Below, piece by piece: positions 1 through 6,508 of a stretch of 33,019 nucleotides of DNA; position 1 is the first letter of the stretch, and every line of letters begins with the position of its first letter. The notes beneath the pieces are model-generated. The model was given only the letters and a program-made list of their open reading frames with translations, did no database searches and had not been told where the DNA came from. A program made the translations under genes and the position numbers. The DNA lies in contig CAZULF010000010.1 of the NCBI GenBank assembly GCA_964621215.1, forward strand, positions 1 to 33,019, read 5' to 3'. Source of the stretch: CAZULF01 sp964621215. GTDB lineage: Bacteria; Pseudomonadota; Gammaproteobacteria; UBA1113.

Positions 1-486
1 TTTTGTCCGATGAACCACTTGCCAGTCGCCCGTCTGGCAACATCGTGAGGGCGGAAACTTGGTCACTGTGGTCCTTCAGCGTCGCCTCACACGCGCCCGT
101 CTCCACATTCCACAGTTTTATCCTGCCCGCTGACCCACTCGCCAGGCGCCCGTCCGGCAGCACCGTGAGGGCGGAGATCCAGTCGTTGCCCTCCATCAGC
201 GTTGCCTCACACGCGCCCGTCTCCACATTCCACAGTTTTATCGTGCCCTTTGACCCACTCGCCAGGCGACCATCCAGCAGCACCGTGAGGGCAAAGATCG
301 AGTCGCTATGGCCCTCCAGCGTCGCCTCACACGCGCCCGTCTCCACGTTCCACAGTTTTATCGTGCCCGCTGACCCACTCGCCAGGCGTCCGTCCGGCAG
401 TGCGGTGAGGACGGAGATCAAGTTGTTGTGGCCCTCCACCACCAGCAACGCCTCACACACACCCGTCTCCACGTTCCATAGCTTTA
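1..486. repeat. 120-bp tandem repeats encoding WD40 blades
   Basis: Units 1-120, 121-240 and 241-360 are in perfect register, and a fourth copy (361-486) is 6 bp longer. Nearly identical blocks recur at the same offset in each unit, for example the stretch ending at 120, 240 and 360. Further, more diverged units continue to about 850. Identity at DNA level, beyond what protein conservation needs, points to recent duplication or gene conversion. Confidence 0.85.
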
Positions 487-949
487 TCTCGCCTTTATTT
501 GCCCAATTCGCCAAGCGCCCATCCGGCAACGCTGTGAGAGCAGTGACTATTCTGCCGCGGTCGACGCCGCTACGGGAATAGATGCACAGCGTTTTCTCCC
601 GCTTGCCCGTCGCCGGGTTCCAGAGATGTATATACTTTTCGGCAGCATACGCTAGGCGCCCGTCCCGTAACACCGTGAGGGCAAAAACAACAAGGCCGCC
701 GCTGTGGTACTCCGTCGCCTCACACTCCCACGTCGCCGTATTCCACAGTTTTATATGCTCCTCGTCAGCACTCACCAGACGCCCGTCCGGTAGCATAGTG
801 AGGGTCGAGATATTCTTGCCTTTATGGCCCCACAGCGTCTGTAACTCCTGATACGTCGGCGGCTCCAACACACCCAACTCACGGGCGACAATCGCCGGTA
901 AGGCCCCAGCTTTGATTTCTTGTATTAATTGCTCGAGAGTTTTACTCAT
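1..949 (-). CDS. WD40-repeat protein, 3' end beyond window
   Basis: Reading the minus strand from the ATG at 949 gives at least 316 open codons to the left edge, so the C-terminus is missing. A short helical leader (starting MSKTLEQLIQEIKAGALP, to about residue 40) is followed by at least six WD40 blades and the start of a seventh. Each has the hallmarks ALTVLPDGRLASGS and IKLWNVETGACEATL. The last three complete units repeat with an exact 120-bp (40-residue) period. Many blades have a shortened D-A turn (SGSAGTIKLWN in place of the usual SGSxDxTIKLWN). A strong GGAGG lies at 958-962, 8 bases from the ATG. The gene is visibly GC-richer than everything else here. WD40 proteins form beta-propeller interaction platforms; in Legionellales such genes are often effector-like. 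That role, and acquisition by transfer, are inferences. A promoter at 1313-1341 could serve it. Confidence 0.88.
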   Translation of the reverse strand, partial: MSKTLEQLIQEIKAGALPAIVARELGVLEPPTYQELQTLWGHKGKNISTLTMLPDGRLVSADEEHIKLWNTATWECEATEYHSGGLVVFALTVLRDGRLAYAAEKYIHLWNPATGKREKTLCIYSRSGVDRGRIVTALTALPDGRLANWANKGEIKLWNVETGVCEALLVVEGHNNLISVLTALPDGRLASGSAGTIKLWNVETGACEATLEGHSDSIFALTVLLDGRLASGSKGTIKLWNVETGACEATLMEGNDWISALTVLPDGRLASGSAGRIKLWNVETGACEATLKDHSDQVSALTMLPDGRLASGSSDK

Positions 950-1057
950 TCGTTTTTCCTCCAATTAGGTTCTTACTACCTGTACTTCCTCATAAACTTC
1001 TCTTATCCAAATCATACCCGATTACTTTATATTGAATATATTTATCATTGTGGGGAC

Positions 1058-1198
1058 CTAAACGTAAAAACTTAATTCTAACCACTTCATCACTTCATTA
1101 TTAAACTCTACTTTTTTGTTGAAAGGAAATTGTAAAATGGTTTCTATAGACAAGATGTGTTGAGCAAAACTGAAAAATTTTTTGTCTGAGATTACCAT
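1058..1198 (-). CDS. small hypothetical protein, 46 aa
   Basis: A 46-codon ORF begins MVISDKKFFSFAQHILSI and ends WLELSFYV. It has a GGAG six bases before its ATG, and an in-frame stop lies just upstream, so the start is well fixed. It sits 109 bases upstream of the WD40 gene and about 108 bases downstream of the predicted start of the 1313-1341 promoter, so it could be the first gene of that transcript. No family is recognised. The protein is a mix of hydrophobic and charged residues without a convincing membrane span or signal peptide. It could be a small regulator or partner of the WD40 protein, a remnant of a decayed gene, or a chance ORF. Confidence 0.4.
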   Translation of the reverse strand: MVISDKKFFSFAQHILSIETILQFPFNKKVEFNNEVMKWLELSFYV

Positions 1199-1312
1199 TA
1201 GAGGCTCCTAGGTAATTCCTTCCTTATAGAAGCTTATTAAATATATGTATAAAATTTTTTATTTTGCTAAACTAAGATCGTTTTTGAGTGAAATACAATG
1301 TTAGAGAAGATT

Positions 1313-1341
1313 TTTATAACACTTAACCTTACTTAAGTCAA
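1313..1341 (-). promoter_or_regulatory. sigma70-type promoter, minus strand
   Basis: On the minus strand, TTGACT (1336-1341), a 17-base spacer and TATAAA (1313-1318) give five of six matches to each consensus hexamer. Transcription would start near 1306 and run toward the 46-aa ORF and the WD40 gene. The position, just downstream of the kinase gene on the same strand, gives the WD40 unit its own promoter. Confidence 0.6.
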
Positions 1342-1446
1342 TATCGTTAAGCCCATAGGATTATAGGTAATTCACTTCGGTTGGCGCTTAAATCTATCAG
1401 TTGCGGTTGATTATTCTGCTAAGTTCGAAAGCATTTCTAAATTTTT

Positions 1447-3003
1447 TTATCTTGTGAACTGAACAACAGGAGGAACGACAGCGATAGCACTTTCTGAATC
1501 TGAAAAAAAGCTGTCTCGACTCTGGCTTACTGATATAGATGTAGAGGAAGCTTCCATTGGAGCGCTGATCGATGCACTGCTTGCTTTGGGGTTTTGAAGG
1601 TTTATTAACTGTTGCTTCAATTCGGCTAATGCTGCGCGTGCGGCAGTTGCATCAGGTAATCGAGCTTGATAATTGCAGCATAATCTGAAAAGAAATTTAT
1701 AAATAAAATCATTTTCGGTTTTTGGAAAATCAATGGGAAATAATTCTATAAAACACTCAGCTGCAGGAATATCCTTTTTATAACCGGGCCTTGATTGTGC
1801 TGGAATTTTTAAAAAAAATAATAATGTTGCCACCACACCGACAGAAAAAATATCTTTTTTAAAATCTGCAGAATAATAAAAACCAACCGCCTCTTCAGGA
1901 ATAAATCCTTTAGTGCCTGAATAGCCCAATTTTCCCTTCATCCTACAATGGTCATTGTCTATTAATTTTAGTTTGTTATCAGGCGTACGAATAATATTTA
2001 GCAATTTAATATCTGAGTGTATAATGTTTCTCTTATGATAACGAATCTCTAAATCTAAAAGCAGCGAATCCAATGAATCAATTAATTCCATTTGTGCACA
2101 GGGTGAAAGTAATGATTTACTACAAAGTCTTTCATCATACACATCCGCTAGATTTTCTCCATCAATAAAAAATAGAAGCAAGCGTCCTTTTAATTTGTTA
2201 TCTGCCGAAAACGGATCTTTAAGCGCTACATAACAAGGCTCCACGCCTCCATCTGGGATACATTCTTTGACGATAATTGTTGATGGTATTTCTTTGTTGA
2301 GCACAACAAGTGGAGTTGACACATTATCTTCCGCACATTCTCTAGTAAACCAAGATTCTCGTAACATACGCTTAATCGATGGGCGAAATGTCTCTGGTTC
2401 TGCAAAAAAAGGCGGTTGTGGTAAATCAGCGCTCATCCATTTTAAAGCTCGCGGAACCACTTGATACGGTTGAATATCCAATGGTTCGCTAATATTTTGA
2501 ATATCAACCAATATTACCGATTGTGATTTAAAAACAGAACCAGAAGCCCCCTTTCCTATAAATTTCTGCTCTTGTATCACAAATCGCCTCTTATTAGGTT
2601 CGTGTCTTTCTGTGAGTGGAATTTGCGTTAAGGTTTTGTTGAGTGTTATTTCTGTCGGAAATTCACCATAACCACGGCTTTCAAACAATTGCTTTGTAGT
2701 CCCTATGGCTGAGTTTTCAGTAAACTCATAATGTATCTTTGCTTTATTGTTAAGTTTACCTTTGCTTGAATCTTTATGACGATCGAATTTTAATAGTTCA
2801 GCTACGAGTATAATAATGGACTCTTGCTCTTGTACAGTTTTTTTTATTTGTTGTTTATAAAGCTGTTTGCTCCAACATGCTTTTATTTCTCTGGCTGCAA
2901 GCAATGCTTTCAATATAAGGAGATCTTTCTCCCTCTTGATCGAATCGACAGTTGTAGATGGTGTTAATATTTCATTTACGTCAATTAAATAAGGACCGGG
3001 CAT
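1447..3003 (-). CDS. eukaryotic-like Ser/Thr protein kinase, effector-like
   Basis: This 518-residue protein has a complete kinase core. There is a glycine loop GKGASGSV at 150-157, a beta3 lysine in ALKW (K188), and a catalytic loop HSDIKLLN at 329-336 with D331, K333 and N336. The metal-binding DFG position reads D349-N-D, and a PEE (about 369-371) replaces the APE. All key residues are therefore present, and phosphotransfer to Ser/Thr is expected. An N-terminal region of about 140 residues, helical at its start, precedes the core and matches nothing I recognise. The C-terminus (about 470-505) is a Ser-rich, disordered-looking tail. The protein lacks membrane spans and the extracellular sensor domains of PknB-type kinases, so it looks more like a secreted effector kinase of an intracellular bacterium. 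Secretion, for example by Dot/Icm, is inferred from type and neighbours. An AGGA lies 11 bases before the ATG. Confidence 0.82.
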   Translation of the reverse strand: MPGPYLIDVNEILTPSTTVDSIKREKDLLILKALLAAREIKACWSKQLYKQQIKKTVQEQESIIILVAELLKFDRHKDSSKGKLNNKAKIHYEFTENSAIGTTKQLFESRGYGEFPTEITLNKTLTQIPLTERHEPNKRRFVIQEQKFIGKGASGSVFKSQSVILVDIQNISEPLDIQPYQVVPRALKWMSADLPQPPFFAEPETFRPSIKRMLRESWFTRECAEDNVSTPLVVLNKEIPSTIIVKECIPDGGVEPCYVALKDPFSADNKLKGRLLLFFIDGENLADVYDERLCSKSLLSPCAQMELIDSLDSLLLDLEIRYHKRNIIHSDIKLLNIIRTPDNKLKLIDNDHCRMKGKLGYSGTKGFIPEEAVGFYYSADFKKDIFSVGVVATLLFFLKIPAQSRPGYKKDIPAAECFIELFPIDFPKTENDFIYKFLFRLCCNYQARLPDATAARAALAELKQQLINLQNPKASSASISAPMEASSTSISVSQSRDSFFSDSESAIAVVPPVVQFTR

Positions 3004-3422
3004 TCTCGTTCTGTTCCTGAGATGACTATAATATTGCTAAATTACACAGCGATTCTAAATTAAAATAATCAGCTGCATTACGTTTATTTTTATGTCCACG
3101 TTTTTATTACATATGCAAGTGAAGCTACCTGATCACTTGACAATATACTGCCCGTAAGATCAAGCTTTACCACATTTTGCTGGCTATCACATAAGGAGGT
3201 TATAATTGTTGTTATGTCTTCTTGACCTAACCGCTTACCCTTATATTGATCTATAATTTTTTCAGGCATGTCTATAACTCCATATTATATAACTAGTTAT
3301 TATCTGGCATAATATCAAATAAATATTAAGAAAATATTAGTAAATGAATTATTTTATCCAGGGTAAATCGTAAATAGCCCTATTCATAATGAATTTTGGT
3401 ATATACTAAAAATATCAGCTAG
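3004..3422. other. gap around the small LRR-like ORF
   Basis: Apart from the 59-aa ORF this region is AT-rich. A TG-G-TATATA extended -10-like sequence at 3397-3405 may belong to the thioesterase promoter, but no good -35 accompanies it. No RNA gene or mobile element was seen. Confidence 0.4.
3090..3269 (-). CDS. small leucine-rich-repeat-like protein, 59 aa
   Basis: A 59-codon ORF begins MPEKIIDQYKGKRL and is preceded by GGAG eight bases before the ATG. Residues 32-56 read NVVKLDLTGSILSSDQVASL and on to AYVIK. This fits one repeat of the ribonuclease-inhibitor-type LRR (LxLxxNxL followed by a helix ending in LAxxI), preceded by a helix. LRR proteins normally have many repeats, so this is either a single-repeat protein or, more likely, the 5' remnant of a longer LRR effector-like gene. 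It lies upstream of the kinase gene on the same strand (86-base gap), and the two could share a transcript. Confidence 0.5.
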   Translation of the reverse strand: MPEKIIDQYKGKRLGQEDITTIITSLCDSQQNVVKLDLTGSILSSDQVASLAYVIKTWT

Positions 3423-3452
3423 TTGGCTAAAGTTAATAAGGAAACTCTCACG

Positions 3453-3917
3453 ATGACTACCCAAAAACAGCAGAAAACCCTTGAAATGTCGGAAATTATG
3501 ACACCCGATATGGCCAATTTCACTGGAAATGTGCATGGGGGTTATCTACTAGGTTTACTAGATAAAGTAGCCTATGCCTGCGCTGCCCGTTATTCGGGCA
3601 TGCCCTGTGTCACCCTCTCGGTTGATCAAGTATTTTTTAAAGAACCCATTCATGTAGGGGAGTTAGTGACGTGCTATGCCACGGTTAATTTCGTCGGTAA
3701 GACCTCGATGGAAATTGGGATTAAAGTCATAGCCGAGAATCTAAAAACCCAAGTAACTCGGCATACCAACACCTGTTTTTTTACCATGGTGGCAGTAGAT
3801 GAATTCACCAAAAAACCGATGCCTTTGCAACCATTAAAGTTAGAAAACGAATTAGATAAACGTCGCTTTGAAGAAGCTAAAGCGCGCCGGAATTTGCGGC
3901 TGAAGTTTAATAAATAA
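3453..3917 (+). CDS. acyl-CoA thioesterase, hotdog fold (YciA/BACH-like)
   Basis: From the ATG at 3453 this is a 154-residue protein. The hotdog signature is clear: the strand-helix element NFTGNVHGGYLLGLLDKVAYA, in which the conserved N/H-GG and the Asp on the central helix mark acyl-CoA hydrolases, then SVDQVFFKEPIHVGELV and a VGKTSMEIGIKV strand. It should hydrolyse acyl-CoA to free acid and CoA in the cytoplasm as a small homo-oligomer. The C-terminus is a basic helix (DKRRFEEAKARRNLRLK). The start at 3453 has AAGGA at 3438-3442, 10 bases upstream. An in-frame TTG at 3423 would add ten residues but has no such site. The gene faces the epimerase gene tail-to-tail (18-base gap) and is probably a housekeeping gene outside the glycan locus. 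Confidence 0.9.
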   Translation: MTTQKQQKTLEMSEIMTPDMANFTGNVHGGYLLGLLDKVAYACAARYSGMPCVTLSVDQVFFKEPIHVGELVTCYATVNFVGKTSMEIGIKVIAENLKTQVTRHTNTCFFTMVAVDEFTKKPMPLQPLKLENELDKRRFEEAKARRNLRLKFNK

Positions 3918-3935
3918 CATAGTGGATCTTTGTAG

Positions 3936-4940
3936 CTATTTTCTCTGTAAATACCACTCTATTGTTTTACTAAAAGCAATGTCTGCCTCGAAGGTTGGCT
4001 GCCAATTTAATAGAGTACGTGTTTTTTGGATATTAACCTCAAGAGATCCGGTTAATCGTTTTAAATATTGCTCTTTTCCCGCCAGTTTAGCTATTATATG
4101 TAGTAGCTCATCAGGTATAGAATACAGTTTTGACGACTTCTTCATATATTTCGCAATATGTTGAATGAGCTGAGGAGTGGATAAACTTGTATTTTCTCCA
4201 ACTAAAAAAATCTGGTTTGCTGCTTTTGGATGGGTTAGTGCCACGTTAATAATGTCAACTAAATTTTCAACGTAAATCATTGTACGCTTGTTATTAATTT
4301 TTTTGAACGGTAACGGAATATTCCACTTAATTAATTGCATTAACCGAAAAAAATTACCTTTAACCCCGGGCCCGTATACTAATGGAGGTCTGATGATAAC
4401 ATACTCCATAACTCCCGTTTGAGCTATATTTTTTAAAACTTGTTCTGCCTCCAGTTTTGATATGCCATAAGCATCAACAGGAGAAGGTGCATCATCTTCT
4501 GAGTATATGTGCGAACTCGTCTCTTCTCCATGGACTTTAATACTACTCAAATAGATAAAACGCTGCACTCCAGCCATTGTTGATTGCTTCGCTAATTGAC
4601 GAGTACCCTCAACATTTACTGCACGATACTGTGTCAATACATCAATGGCGTTCTCTTGCATTACATGAGTTCGAGCGGCTAAGTGAACAACAACATTAAT
4701 GTCTTTTAAGTAGGGTCGCCAATCTGTGTTCGCACCTATATCGTCGACATAATAAAAGTGGAAGTTACTACTGGGATAAATTGTTTCAACATCGGGAATA
4801 ATTTCTTTATTAGACAACATCCACGTTTCCATACTGAAACGTTGCTTCATCACTGCATAAACTTCATGCTGCTCTTGTATTAATCTAGCACAAAGCATTT
4901 TTCCCACAAATCCATTTGCGCCTGTTACTAATATTTTCAT
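3936..4940 (-). CDS. NAD-dependent epimerase/reductase, WbpV-like SDR
   Basis: This 334-residue extended SDR protein has a Rossmann loop TGANGFVG (6-13), LSSIKVHG with catalytic Ser (about 132-133), and Y158-GIS-K162 as the catalytic pair. The C-terminal part (FLVGENTSLSTPQLIQHIA; LTGSLEVNIQKTRTLLNW) resembles WbpV-type reductases. These act on UDP-4-keto-6-deoxy-GlcNAc to give UDP-QuiNAc, and related enzymes give UDP-FucNAc. Such genes commonly accompany a WbpL-type initiating transferase, and one is present at 18523-19569. The matching 4,6-dehydratase (WbpM type) is not in this window. Function as a sugar 4-ketoreductase or 4-epimerase is inferred from family resemblance. Its separation from the main operons is notable. 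Confidence 0.8.
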   Translation of the reverse strand: MKILVTGANGFVGKMLCARLIQEQHEVYAVMKQRFSMETWMLSNKEIIPDVETIYPSSNFHFYYVDDIGANTDWRPYLKDINVVVHLAARTHVMQENAIDVLTQYRAVNVEGTRQLAKQSTMAGVQRFIYLSSIKVHGEETSSHIYSEDDAPSPVDAYGISKLEAEQVLKNIAQTGVMEYVIIRPPLVYGPGVKGNFFRLMQLIKWNIPLPFKKINNKRTMIYVENLVDIINVALTHPKAANQIFLVGENTSLSTPQLIQHIAKYMKKSSKLYSIPDELLHIIAKLAGKEQYLKRLTGSLEVNIQKTRTLLNWQPTFEADIAFSKTIEWYLQRK

Positions 4941-4980
4941 AGGGTTCTTACTTATTCAATGCCACAAAAACGTTAACATG

Positions 4981-5010
4981 TGCATAATATCATGGACTGC
5001 TGCATAATAT
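4981..5010. repeat. 10-bp direct repeat in divergent promoter region
   Basis: TGCATAATAT occurs at 4981-4990 and again at 5001-5010. Starts are 20 bp apart, about two helical turns, in the short region between the divergent epimerase and small exported-protein genes. Each copy contains CATAAT, a near -10 hexamer. It may be an operator pair or a chance duplication in AT-rich DNA. Confidence 0.35.
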
Positions 5011-5019
5011 ACTGATAAA

Positions 5020-5469
5020 ATGTTCCAATTAACACTAATTCTTGGGGTTCAATATATGCTAGGTTCATACTCTTTTTTTAATGTAACACCAACAGTGCAA
5101 AGTTTGCAGACAGTTTTAGGTAGCGCAGTAACTACGGCTCTAGGCTTAGTCCGAACACGCCCATTGCAAAGTTTACTACTAGTTAGCAGCTTTTTTATAA
5201 CTCCTGCGCTAGCAGAAGAAGTTTCACAGCAATTTGTTGGCTTCGCATGTGGGCAACTTATTGTTCTTACTGAGGGACATGGTATTGTAGGTATAGCGCA
5301 ACGTGTTGGTGATGGGTTGAAGCTCCTTGCTGCAAGTGCAGAAATGAAGTCCGTGGCTGGAGGAGATTACTTGCCCACGTTGCCACTCATGATCAAGAAT
5401 GCGGACCCAAATTTTTGTAAACAAATAATAGAATCAGCACCATCAACAATTAAAAGTTTACTGAGTTAA
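5020..5469 (+). CDS. small exported protein of unknown function
   Basis: No family is recognised. The 149-residue reading has a long N-terminal region, then an arginine-flanked hydrophobic stretch (about 49-63, LQSLLLVSSFFITPALA). The ALA before EEV is a plausible signal peptidase I site near residue 65. The mature part of about 84 residues is small, carries two cysteines (77 and 133) that could form a disulphide, and lacks strong transmembrane segments. The ATG at 5020 has no ribosome binding site. The in-frame ATG at 5056 has GGGG at 5044-5047, eight bases upstream, and may be the true start. A long leader with a late ALA site is also seen in VirB2-type pilins, but the mature sequence does not otherwise resemble one. 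The gene stands alone between minus-strand genes. Confidence 0.6.
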   Translation: MFQLTLILGVQYMLGSYSFFNVTPTVQSLQTVLGSAVTTALGLVRTRPLQSLLLVSSFFITPALAEEVSQQFVGFACGQLIVLTEGHGIVGIAQRVGDGLKLLAASAEMKSVAGGDYLPTLPLMIKNADPNFCKQIIESAPSTIKSLLS

Positions 5470-5484
5470 CTTTTTTATTAAAAG

Positions 5485-6312
5485 CTAATATTTTCTACTG
5501 AAAATATATTCATTACAGCCGATTTTTCCTGCGCAGGTTTTTAACTTTAGCAGTTCATAATTTCTTGCTTTCAGGTAATCGAAAATTTTTTCTGGGCTCG
5601 CGACCTCAAATGGATAGCCACCAACCCAATCAATTAAATCATAATAAGCCGACATTCCTCGGTTATTATGATTGTATTCTCTAATAAATTTATACGGGTT
5701 GCCATATCTCATGGTTCCCAACGCTATGCGATATTTCCATATCCATAACCCACAAAATAGAATTAACCATGGCCTAGAAATGGGATATCGTACATAGGTT
5801 TTTTTTATGTGATACCAAATTTTACTGCCCAATCCTTGGTCATTGTATATCGAGATAAAGAGCAATCCTTGCGGTTTGACTAGCCGTGAAATATTGGCTA
5901 ACCCTTCAAACATTTTACCTGTATGATGTAACACACCCCAACAATACAAGATATCGGCTTGCCCCAGCGTTTCTAAAAAAGCGGTATCTAAGACTGAACC
6001 TTGTAATACTGTCCAATCCTCTGATTTCGCCGCATATTTTTCCTTTAGGGCACGGGTACACTGCACTGAATCCTCATCATAGTCAAAAGAAATCACTTTT
6101 GCCCCCAACCGATGGGCTGCTAAACTGAATAATCCGCTGCCAGAACCGGCATCTATGAATGTTCTTTCTTTTAAGTCAGCAAAACCAAGCTTGACTTGCA
6201 AATCCCGCATTGCTTCTTCTATCCTTGTTTCATCGAGATGTTTAAGGAAATTTTTCCAATTTTTCCCAAAGGCAAAGCGCTCTGACGGATCCTGCTCATT
6301 AATTCCATTCAT
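5485..6312 (-). CDS. class I SAM-dependent methyltransferase
   Basis: A 275-residue protein with a Rossmann methyltransferase core: motif I DAGSGSGLFS at 54-63, an acidic residue ending beta2 in FDYDED (about 77), and the post-I/II region ADILYCWGVLHHTGKM (about 134-149). It should transfer a methyl group from S-adenosylmethionine. The acceptor cannot be read from the sequence, though the position next to the glycan locus suggests a sugar or lipid-linked glycan. The C-terminal half has an amphipathic/hydrophobic segment (around YPISRPWLILFCGLWIW) that could touch the membrane. The GAGAG before the ATG is a usable ribosome binding site. The gene converges with the small exported-protein gene (15-base gap) and is divergent from asnB at 6509. 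Confidence 0.85.
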   Translation of the reverse strand: MNGINEQDPSERFAFGKNWKNFLKHLDETRIEEAMRDLQVKLGFADLKERTFIDAGSGSGLFSLAAHRLGAKVISFDYDEDSVQCTRALKEKYAAKSEDWTVLQGSVLDTAFLETLGQADILYCWGVLHHTGKMFEGLANISRLVKPQGLLFISIYNDQGLGSKIWYHIKKTYVRYPISRPWLILFCGLWIWKYRIALGTMRYGNPYKFIREYNHNNRGMSAYYDLIDWVGGYPFEVASPEKIFDYLKARNYELLKLKTCAGKIGCNEYIFSRKY

Positions 6313-6508
6313 GACAAATAACTCTCTCTTAATTAGCCCTAGTTCACTATGGCGGTTAATTATTAACGTGATACAATTGGTGCGCTAAACTTGCTGCTGA
6401 CATAGCCGATTGAAAAGGCAGTTTAAAGGAAATAAAGAAAAACTCAATGTCTGTGTATATTTTGATCTGGTAATTGTTTTTATTTGACACGATAGGGAAT
6501 TTTAGTGC

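Larger units (their letters stand above)
950..1446. other. AT-rich gap between WD40 and kinase genes
   Basis: This roughly 500-base stretch contains the 46-aa ORF (1058-1198) and the promoter at 1313-1341. The rest is AT-rich. I saw no clear stem-loop terminator for the kinase gene, no tRNA-like structure and no further ORF with a ribosome binding site. Confidence 0.6.

Noticed and set aside
1..486. Regular repeats resembling a CRISPR or satellite array
   Set aside because: The 120-bp period encodes 40-residue WD40 blades in an open frame; there are no short repeats with unique spacers.
3..851. Two long plus-strand reading frames opposite the WD40 gene
   Set aside because: They are GC-rich reverse shadows of the WD40 repeats; the minus-strand frame has clear WD motifs, an ATG and a GGAGG site.
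3918..3960. Possible terminator between the thioesterase and epimerase genes
   Set aside because: Only a five-base stem with a large loop and no T-run could be drawn.
3922..4164. Plus-strand frame opposite the WbpV-like gene
   Set aside because: Shadow of the conserved epimerase C-terminus, without its own start signals.
6484..6489. Perfect TTGACA upstream of asnB copy 1
   Set aside because: A -10 at normal spacing would fall on the start codon and no match is there, so it is not called as a promoter.
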